In this document: positions 58,584 to 64,000 of the stretch, one piece after another | How positions within the stretch are numbered: position 1 is the first letter of the stretch | How the letters are laid out: each line of letters begins with the position of its first letter | From: Rhabdothermincola salaria | Lineage (GTDB): Bacteria; Actinomycetota; Acidimicrobiia; Acidimicrobiales; Acidimicrobilacustridaceae | DNA: 64,000 bases | Reading direction: 5' to 3' | Assembly (NCBI RefSeq): GCF_021246445.1 | Contig: NZ_JAJQXW010000001.1 | Location: forward strand, 186,001 to 250,000 | Translations under genes and position numbers: made by a program | Notes under the pieces: generated by a model | The model's database searches: none | Told to the model about the DNA's origin: nothing | What the model saw: the letters and a program-made list of their open reading frames with translations, nothing else

Positions 58584-59276
58584 TCAGGGCTGGAGCTTGT
58601 AGCCGAGACCGCGGACCGTCACCACATGGCGCGGGTTGGCCGGATCGGTCTCGACCTTCATGCGCAGCCGCCGGACGTGGACGTCGACCAGGCGACCGTC
58701 GCCGAAGTACCCGTAGCCCCAGACCCGTTCGAGGAGGACCTCTCGGCTGAACACCCGTCCTGGGCTCGACGCCAGTTCGACGAGCAGACGGAACTCGGTC
58801 TTGGTGAGGTGGACCTCGTCGCCGTCGCGCAGCACGACCCCTTCGTCGGGGACGATCTCGAGGTCGCCGAAGCGCAGGTGGGTGACGGCAGGGTCGGAGG
58901 TCCGGGCCCGGCGCAGCAGGGCCCGGATGCGAGCGGAGAGCTCCTTGGGGGCGAAGGGCTTGGTGAGGTAGTCGTCGGCGCCCGCCTCGAGCCCGGCGAC
59001 CACGTCGTGGGTGTCGGCTCGGGCCGTCACCATGACGATGGGCACGTCGCTGACGCGGCGGATGGAGCGGCACACGTCGAACCCGTCGATGCCCGGCAAC
59101 ATGATGTCGATGAGCACCACGTCACACGGGTGGCGCGTGAACGATTCGAGCGCGTCCTCGCCCGTGTCGGCCTCCTCGACGACCCAGCCCTCGTCCTCGA
59201 GGGCCATCTTCACCGCCGTTCGGATGCGCTCGTCGTCTTCCACCGTGAGGATGCGGGTGCCCATAGCCATCCCCAT
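58584..59276 (-). CDS. mtrA: OmpR-type response regulator, MtrA-like
   Basis: 230 residues. The receiver domain has VEDDERIR near 12, the phospho-acceptor in VVLIDIMLPG near 53-62 and the conserved Lys in LTKPF near 106-110. The winged-helix DNA-binding domain (about 135-228) contains LTKTEFRLLVELASSPGRVF and ends VVTVRGLGYKL. Gene order mtrA-mtrB-lipoprotein is the conserved actinobacterial arrangement. Starts at ATG 59276, 59270 or 59261 are all possible; the last gives MGTRILTVEDD. Confidence 0.92.
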   Translation of the reverse strand: MGMAMGTRILTVEDDERIRTAVKMALEDEGWVVEEADTGEDALESFTRHPCDVVLIDIMLPGIDGFDVCRSIRRVSDVPIVMVTARADTHDVVAGLEAGADDYLTKPFAPKELSARIRALLRRARTSDPAVTHLRFGDLEIVPDEGVVLRDGDEVHLTKTEFRLLVELASSPGRVFSREVLLERVWGYGYFGDGRLVDVHVRRLRMKVETDPANPRHVVTVRGLGYKLQP

Positions 59277-59459
59277 CGTGCCCGATGTGGCGGGCGTTCG
59301 CGGTCATTTCGACCGAGAAATCCCACGTCGGAGGGAATCGAGGTGGGACGACGGCGTCGGGGAGGCGGCCCGAGGGTCCCCCTCTCGGCTCGTTCGGGCC
59401 ACGAGGATGGACGCCGTGCCGACCGAACGGGAGGCACCTCCAGGAGCAGGTGATCCGCC

Positions 59460-59867
59460 ATGACGCCTCCCCCCGCCCTCGGTGTCCGTGAGACGGTGGC
59501 CGCGATCGACGACGTCGTGGTCCGTGCCGTCGACCTGGTGATCGATGCCAGTGGCGAGTTCGGAGCGTGGTTCTCCACCATGGCCGCCGGCTTGGAAGGC
59601 GATCCCGGCGCCGTGCAGCGGCTGGTGCAGGCCGGAGGGCAGCGAGACGCCCAGCTCACCGAGGGCAACGGAGCCCTGGTGCGGATGCGCCTCGACGACA
59701 CCCTGCGCGTGGTGCAGGGGATCGCCCGCAGGCACCCTCGTCGGGTCGAGGCCCACCTCCGGGTCGACGAGCGGCGGGTGGCCGCGGGCGGGGCGGTCCC
59801 GGGAGGCGTGGAGCGGGCGGCCGCCGCCCGGCAGCTCGTACGGGGATGGATGGACGTCGACGACTGA
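59460..59867 (+). CDS. Hypothetical protein, 135 residues
   Basis: Helical, Ala/Arg/Val-rich protein with no Cys (VRETVAAIDDVVVRAVDLVI near 9-28; VQGIARRHPRRVEAHLRVDE near 85-104). A CAGGAGCAGG site precedes ATG 59460 at long spacing. No family recognised. It is divergent from mtrA across 183 bases and convergent with the inositol phosphatase gene. Probably real by codon pattern, but function is unknown. Confidence 0.55.
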   Translation: MTPPPALGVRETVAAIDDVVVRAVDLVIDASGEFGAWFSTMAAGLEGDPGAVQRLVQAGGQRDAQLTEGNGALVRMRLDDTLRVVQGIARRHPRRVEAHLRVDERRVAAGGAVPGGVERAAAARQLVRGWMDVDD

Positions 59868-59905
59868 CCCCGGCGACAGGGGACCTCCCGGTGTGGGGGG
59901 CGAGC

Positions 59906-60748
59906 TCAGGCCTGGCCGGCCCCGGCACGGCGCAGCAGCGACGCGAGCGGCTCGAAGAGGCCCGGCCCGGCGGCCAGGCAGAACTCGCCGGATGGCGGGC
60001 CTCCCTCGAGGTCGCCGACGAGGGCACCCGCCTCGGCGGCCACCAGTGCCCCGGCCGCATGGTCCCAGGGCTGCAGGCCGCGCTCGTAGAAGGCGTCGAC
60101 GCGCCCACAGGCCACCGAGCACAGGTCGACGGCGGCCGCGCCCATGCGGCGGATGTCGCGGACCGCCGGGAGGACGGAGGTGAGCACCCGAGCCTGGCGC
60201 TCGCGCCGCTCGGGATCGTAGGAGAAGCCGGTGGCGACCAGGGCATGGGCCAGGTCGTGGGCGCCCGACACGGCGATCCGCTCGCCGTTGCGGAAGGCTC
60301 CGTGGTCGACGCGGGCACTGAACACGTCGCCGTGGAGCGGATCGTGGACGACACCCGCCACCACCCGGCCATCGAACCGGGCGGCGATCGACACGGCGAA
60401 CCCGGCATGGCCGTAGAGGTAGTTGGTGGTCCCGTCGAGGGGGTCGACGATCCACTCGACGCCAGAGGTGCCCGTGCGGGAGGTGCCCTCTTCGCCGCGC
60501 ATGGCGTCGTCGGGGCGGGCGCCGAGCAGGCGCCGCTCGATGAGCCGCTCGGCCTCGCGGTCCATCTCGGTGACCATGTCGGTGCTGGTGGACTTGGTGG
60601 CCACCGACGTGCGCACCCGGCCGACACCCTCGCTCAGCACGGTGGCGGCCTCGGCGGCCGCGGTGAGGGCCAGCTCGAGCAGGGCTCGGTGGTCGACGGG
60701 GGCGGCGGGCGCAGAGGTCTCGGTGACGGGCTCCTCGGGTCGGGCCAC
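59906..60748 (-). CDS. Inositol-1-monophosphatase
   Basis: 280 residues from GTG 60748. The metal motifs are intact: MRGEEGTS near 80, VDPLDGTTNYLYG near 97-109 and the C-terminal GLQPWDHAAGALVAAEAGA near 220-238. It is closer to classical SuhB/ImpA than the paralogue at 633. It dephosphorylates myo-inositol-1-phosphate, feeding phosphatidylinositol and its mannosides, in line with the mannosyltransferase at 44143. The gene follows the small membrane-protein gene by 10 bases on the same strand. Confidence 0.9.
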   Translation of the reverse strand: MARPEEPVTETSAPAAPVDHRALLELALTAAAEAATVLSEGVGRVRTSVATKSTSTDMVTEMDREAERLIERRLLGARPDDAMRGEEGTSRTGTSGVEWIVDPLDGTTNYLYGHAGFAVSIAARFDGRVVAGVVHDPLHGDVFSARVDHGAFRNGERIAVSGAHDLAHALVATGFSYDPERRERQARVLTSVLPAVRDIRRMGAAAVDLCSVACGRVDAFYERGLQPWDHAAGALVAAEAGALVGDLEGGPPSGEFCLAAGPGLFEPLASLLRRAGAGQA

Positions 60749-60758
60749 GGTCGTCGTC

Positions 60759-61133
60759 TCAGCGCACCCGCGGGGGCGGGTTGTCGGGCCCCGGCGGAGG
60801 TCGGCGGCCGCCCCGTGGGGCCGGAGTGGGAGCCGGGCCCCCGCGGGCCTGGATGGTGTGCCACTCGCCCATGGCCCGCAGGGTGAGCACCGCCACCACG
60901 GCCGTGCCGCCGGCGGCCACGACGGCGCCGACGAGCCCACCCAGACCGGTCTGCAGCCCGCAGTCGTCGCCTTCGCACTGCAGGTCGACGAAGGCGAAGC
61001 CGATGAAGCCGCCGGCGGCGCCGGCCAACACGATGGCGGCGAAGGCCAGCACCCTCGCGCCGACCGAGGGCAGGGCGGTGCGGGGCGCGCCCGGTCCGCT
61101 CGGTGTCCGGTCGGTGTCCTCGGGGGTGCTCAC
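60759..61133 (-). CDS. Small membrane protein, two predicted helices
   Basis: 124 residues if started at GTG 61133. Helices near 26-46 and 64-88 flank a loop with two Cys (DLQCEGDDCGL), which could form a disulfide outside the membrane. The C-terminus is Pro/Arg-rich. A TAGGAT element ends 8 bases before GTG 61133; GTG 61139 is two codons longer. No family recognised. It is upstream of the inositol phosphatase gene and divergent from the mannose synthase. Confidence 0.65.
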   Translation of the reverse strand: MSTPEDTDRTPSGPGAPRTALPSVGARVLAFAAIVLAGAAGGFIGFAFVDLQCEGDDCGLQTGLGGLVGAVVAAGGTAVVAVLTLRAMGEWHTIQARGGPAPTPAPRGGRRPPPGPDNPPPRVR

Positions 61134-61141
61134 GGCCACCG

Positions 61142-61147
61142 ATCCTA
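61142..61147 (-). promoter_or_regulatory. -10 element (TAGGAT) for the membrane-protein gene
   Basis: On the minus strand TAGGAT ends 8 bases before GTG 61133. It lies 47 bases from the opposing TAGCAT element. Confidence 0.45.
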
Positions 61148-61194
61148 CCGATCGGGCGTCGGGCCCCCTCCGCCGGGGCCAGCGCGGCGGGCCG

Positions 61195-61200
61195 TAGCAT
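61195..61200 (+). promoter_or_regulatory. Leaderless -10 element (TAGCAT) for the mannose synthase gene
   Basis: TAGCAT ends 7 bases before GTG 61208. The in-frame ATG at 61199 lies inside this element and so cannot be the start of that transcript. Confidence 0.6.
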
Positions 61201-61207
61201 GACGCTC

Positions 61208-61963
61208 GTGAAGCCCCTGGTCATCCTCCCGACCTTCAACGAGGCCGAGAACATCGTCGAGGTTCTCGATCGACTCCGCGATGCCGTGCCCGAAGCCGAC
61301 GTGCTGGTCGTCGACGACGCCAGTCCCGATGGCACCGCCGGCCTCGCCGAGCGATGGGGCGCCGAGCACGGTGGCGGGCTCTCGGTGCTGCGCCGGGCGG
61401 GAAAGCAGGGACTCGGCTCGGCGTATCGCGCCGGTTTCGCCGAGGGACTGGCCCAGGGCTACGACGCTCTCGTCGAGATGGACTCGGACCTCTCCCACGA
61501 TCCGGCGGCGCTGCCGTCGCTGCTCAGCGCGGTCGACGCCGGCGCCGATCTGGCCATCGGTTCGCGCTACGTGCCGGGAGGCAGCATCCCGGAGTGGCCC
61601 AAGCACCGCGAGTACCTGTCACGGGGCGGGAACCGCTACGCCTCTCTGCTGCTCGGCTTGCAGGTCCGCGACGCGACCGCCGGCTTCCGCTGCTATGCGG
61701 CGCCGATGCTGTCCCAGATCGCCCTCGACGAGATCACGGCCGACGGCTACGGCTTCCAGATCGAGATGGCCTACGCGGTCGCCGGGAGAGGCGGCCGCAT
61801 CGTGGAGGTGCCCATCAGCTTCACCGATCGCGTCCGCGGCACCTCCAAGATGTCCGGCCGCATCGTCGTGGAGGCGCTGGTGCTGGTGACCTGGTGGGCG
61901 ATCCGCGACCGGCTGCTGCGCCGTCGCCGCCACGATGCCTCACCCGCCGACCCCGCGCGCTGA
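61208..61963 (+). CDS. Polyprenol monophosphomannose synthase
   Basis: 251 residues. GT2 fold like Ppm1/DPM1: VILPTFNEAENI near 4-15, LVVDDASPDGT near 31-41, GLGSAYRAGF near 64-73, EMDSDLSHDP near 85-94 (DxD metal site) and YGFQIEMAYAVAGRG near 179-193. It transfers mannose from GDP-mannose to polyprenyl phosphate, the donor for outer-face mannosylation of lipoglycans and proteins. The acyltransferase domain of mycobacterial Ppm1 is absent. GTG 61208 gives the family-typical MKPLVILPTFNE start. Confidence 0.92.
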   Translation: MKPLVILPTFNEAENIVEVLDRLRDAVPEADVLVVDDASPDGTAGLAERWGAEHGGGLSVLRRAGKQGLGSAYRAGFAEGLAQGYDALVEMDSDLSHDPAALPSLLSAVDAGADLAIGSRYVPGGSIPEWPKHREYLSRGGNRYASLLLGLQVRDATAGFRCYAAPMLSQIALDEITADGYGFQIEMAYAVAGRGGRIVEVPISFTDRVRGTSKMSGRIVVEALVLVTWWAIRDRLLRRRRHDASPADPAR

Positions 61964-62003
61964 TGCCTGCTCGCTCAAGTCGCTCCTCCCTCGTGCCGAT
62001 TCC

Positions 62004-62744
62004 ATGAACGTGACCACTGCGACCCTCACCCTGCTCCCGCCTCAGCGGCTCGGTGTCCTCCTCTCGGAGGGGCGACACGCCCGCGGTCGTTCGCTGACCG
62101 ACGTGGCGTCGGCGTGCTCCTTCGACGAGGAGGAGCTGGACGCCCTCGAGCGCGGCGACCTGCGTCTCGCCGACGATCAGGTCCAGCCCGTCCTCGACGC
62201 CTACGGCGTCCCCGTCGAAGAGCTGATCCCCGCCCGCAGCCAGGTGGTGGTCGACCTCGACCAGGGGCAGCTCCTCGTCGCCGAGGAAGCGGCCGCCATC
62301 GACACGTCGGCCCCCACCGCCGACGAGGTCCTCTCGGCCTATCTCTCGCTCGTCTACACGCTGCGCCACGCCGATCCGGGCACGCCGCTCGTGCTGCGCC
62401 AGTACGACGTTGCCGTGCTGTCGCGTGCCCTGCGCCTCGCCGAGCCGGACGTCGAGGCCCGCCTCACCGGCCTCATGCGCCAGCCGAGCACCGACCTGAG
62501 CCTGTTCCACCGGCTGCTGCGCTCGAAGCTCGTCTTCCCCGTGGTGGGCGCCGTCGTCATCGCCACCGGGGTGGGCACCGTGCTGGTGCTGCGCGCCGGC
62601 GACGAGGCCACCCCGCCGCCGGAGCCGGCCACCCGGCCCTCTGCGGTCGAGGCACCCGTCGACCCGTCCGTGTCGCTCATCCCCGGCGCGGTGCAGGAAC
62701 GCAACCCCGACGGTTCCCCCGGAGCGGTGCAGGTCGATCCCTGA
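62004..62744 (+). CDS. Helix-turn-helix membrane protein (RodZ-like layout)
   Basis: 246 residues. An XRE-type HTH (about 16-65: LGVLLSEGRHARGRSLTDVA, then LDALERGDLRL) is followed by a linker, one membrane helix (about 177-197) and a short external Pro/Ala/Asp-rich tail. The layout recalls RodZ but the cytoplasmic and external parts differ, so the role is open. ATG 62004 is used; GTG 62010 is an alternative. No ribosome site is clear. It follows the mannose synthase by 40 bases. Confidence 0.7.
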   Translation: MNVTTATLTLLPPQRLGVLLSEGRHARGRSLTDVASACSFDEEELDALERGDLRLADDQVQPVLDAYGVPVEELIPARSQVVVDLDQGQLLVAEEAAAIDTSAPTADEVLSAYLSLVYTLRHADPGTPLVLRQYDVAVLSRALRLAEPDVEARLTGLMRQPSTDLSLFHRLLRSKLVFPVVGAVVIATGVGTVLVLRAGDEATPPPEPATRPSAVEAPVDPSVSLIPGAVQERNPDGSPGAVQVDP

Positions 62745-62819
62745 CCTGGCCGGGCCGGTCACCTCGACCGTGCCCGGCGCGGTCTCCCCGGCCTCCCCAC
62801 GCAGTGCGATGATGGCGCG

Positions 62820-63305
62820 ATGCGCGACTGGCTCGTGGGCGGTGCAGTCATGGAGGGCCCCGATGGGCTCCTGCTCGTCCAGAACCGGCGCCGCGACGGC
62901 CGCCACGACTGGAGCCCGCCCGGAGGCGTGATCGACCGCGGCGAGTCCCTCGTCGAGGGCCTCACCCGGGAGGTCCTCGAGGAGACAGGCCTGACGGTCA
63001 CCGAGTGGGCCGGTCCCCTCTACGAGATCGAGGCCGAGGCCCCCACGCTCGGGTGGCGCCTGCGGGTCGAGGCCTGGAGGGCGGTCAGCTGGCGGGGCGA
63101 CCTCGTCGTCGACGACCCCGACGGCATCGTGGTCGACGCCCGCTGGGTGAGCACCACCGACTGCGCCCTCCACCTCGCCGAGGCGTCGCCCTGGGTGGCC
63201 GACCCGGTGCAGGAGTGGCTGGCCGAACCGTGGGCCGGGCGACGCCGGTACGGGTACCGGATCGTCGGGCGCGATCCCCGGGCGTTGGAGGTCACCCGGG
63301 TGTGA
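62820..63305 (+). CDS. Nudix hydrolase
   Basis: 161 residues. The Nudix box [20 protein letters not shown], then ETGL (about 39-61) is intact. Substrate unknown; 8-oxo-dGTP-like or nucleotide-sugar compounds are possible. It overlaps the start of dinB by four bases (GTGA); pairing a nucleotide-pool hydrolase with a lesion-bypass polymerase would make sense, but this is inference. GATGAT ends 6 bases before ATG 62820, so a leaderless start is possible. Confidence 0.88.
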   Translation: MRDWLVGGAVMEGPDGLLLVQNRRRDGRHDWSPPGGVIDRGESLVEGLTREVLEETGLTVTEWAGPLYEIEAEAPTLGWRLRVEAWRAVSWRGDLVVDDPDGIVVDARWVSTTDCALHLAEASPWVADPVQEWLAEPWAGRRRYGYRIVGRDPRALEVTRV

Positions 63306-64000
63306 CCGTCCGCGACCGCCCGACGATCCTGCACGTCGACATGGACGCCTTCTTCGTGTCGGTGGAGCTGCTCGACCGTCCTGAGCTTCGGGGCCGTCCC
63401 GTCGTCGTGGGCGGGCAGGGCGAACGGGGTGTCGTGGCCGCCGCCTCCTACGAGGCGAGGGCCTTCGGCGTGCACTCGGCCATGCCCTCGGTCAGGGCCC
63501 GCCGCCTGTGCCCACACGCCGTGTTCCTCGCCGGACGTCACGCGCGCTACGCCGAGGTCAGCGCCGAGGTGATGACGATCTTCCGCCAGGTCACCCCGCT
63601 CGTCGAACCCCTCTCGCTCGACGAGGCGTTCCTCGACGTGGCGGGGGCCGAGCGTCGGATGGGTCCGGCCCCGACCATCGCCGCTCGCCTGCGGGCCCGG
63701 GTGCTCGACGAGGTCGGCCTCACCTGCTCGGTGGGGGTGGCCGCCACGAAGTTCGTGGCCAAGCTGGCCACCGAGGACGCCAAGCCCGGCGTGTCCGAGG
63801 CCGGCCCGGTCCTCGGCGACGGCGTGAGGGTGGTGGCTCCGGGCGACACGCTGGCGTTCCTGCACCCCCTGCCCGTCCGGGCCCTGTGGGGCGTGGGACC
63901 GGCCACCCTGAACCGGCTCGGGCGCCTGGGCATCGTCACCGTCGGGGACCTGGCGGCCACCGATCGGGGCATGCTGGTCGGGGCGCTCGGCCGGGCCCAG
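63302..64000 (+). CDS. dinB: DNA polymerase IV (Y family), 3' end beyond the window
   Basis: 233 codons seen, no stop. The palm/finger motifs are clear: [14 protein letters not shown] near 9-22 (metal Asp), [12 protein letters not shown] near 47-58, [13 protein letters not shown] near 101-113 (SLDEA with catalytic Asp-Glu) and [14 protein letters not shown] near 141-154. The thumb HhH starts at [13 protein letters not shown] near 196. It copies past damaged bases. GTG 63302 lies in the stop codon of the Nudix gene. Confidence 0.95.
   Translation, partial: MTVRDRPTILHVDMDAFFVSVELLDRPELRGRPVVVGGQGERGVVAAASYEARAFGVHSAMPSVRARRLCPHAVFLAGRHARYAEVSAEVMTIFRQVTPLVEPLSLDEAFLDVAGAERRMGPAPTIAARLRARVLDEVGLTCSVGVAATKFVAKLATEDAKPGVSEAGPVLGDGVRVVAPGDTLAFLHPLPVRALWGVGPATLNRLGRLGIVTVGDLAATDRGMLVGALGRAQ

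Overview
The window is 64 kb of very GC-rich, gene-dense chromosome from an actinobacterium. Evidence is the WhiB regulator, the MtrA/MtrB kinase pair followed by a GerMN lipoprotein, a PimB-like mannosyltransferase, a polyprenol-phosphate mannose synthase, an ArsA ATPase with C-terminal HSP20-like domain, a type A RNase P RNA, many GTG starts and many ATGA/GTGA gene overlaps. The overall flavour (orphan molybdopterin oxidoreductase, P450/ferredoxin, sulfatase, DUF3501/rubrerythrin) fits Acidimicrobiia best, but that placement is an inference. No CRISPR array, prophage or insertion sequence was recognised.

Layout. 1-9.8 kb is housekeeping: a partial unknown gene, an inositol-phosphatase-like protein, Nudix, tRNA-Val, upp, an oxidoreductase, a class A penicillin-binding protein, a zinc-ribbon coiled-coil protein, a phosphatase and a P450-ferredoxin pair. 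9.8-20.4 kb is an L-rhamnose locus: rhaI-rhaB on the minus strand, and on the plus strand a phosphatase, a second FGGY kinase, a class II aldolase, a DeoR regulator and a cytoplasmic GH78 alpha-L-rhamnosidase, followed by a lipoprotein binding protein of the branched-chain amino-acid type and a strong terminator. Three perfect inverted repeats in the two control regions are candidate operators. 20.5-21.2 kb holds a small ORF and rnpB. 21.3-22.9 kb encodes two exported ferritin-like proteins. 23.2-28.3 kb is a glycerol operon (glpD, an alkyl-DHAP-synthase-like flavoprotein, a membrane protein, glpK) divergent from a Fur-rubrerythrin pair with DUF3501 next door. 30-36 kb carries whiB, trpD, a DEDDh/GIY-YIG nuclease and a zinc-ribbon/NYN pair. 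36-42.3 kb carries a DinB-like protein, a sulfatase with a propeller-like partner, and a lone molybdopterin oxidoreductase. 42.3-42.85 kb is non-coding with an imperfect tandem repeat. 43-53.6 kb is a long co-directional block: queG, pimB-like, membrane protein, SRPBCC protein, ArsA-like ATPase, a degenerate SMC-like coiled-coil protein, a baeRF-like protein, ROK glucokinase and an aminotransferase. 53.6-64 kb has a TetR regulator, an ACT-domain protein, a PFK with residues of the PPi-dependent type, mtrA-mtrB-GerMN lipoprotein, a second inositol monophosphatase, a polyprenol-phosphate mannose synthase, an HTH membrane protein, Nudix and a truncated dinB.

The most consistent signal across the window is regulatory: about a dozen genes on both strands have a TANNNT element ending exactly 6-7 bases (8 in one case) before an ATG or GTG and no Shine-Dalgarno, the signature of leaderless transcripts. 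It fixes several start codons. Inside operons, genes instead use Shine-Dalgarno sites and stop/start overlaps, including one likely CTG start.
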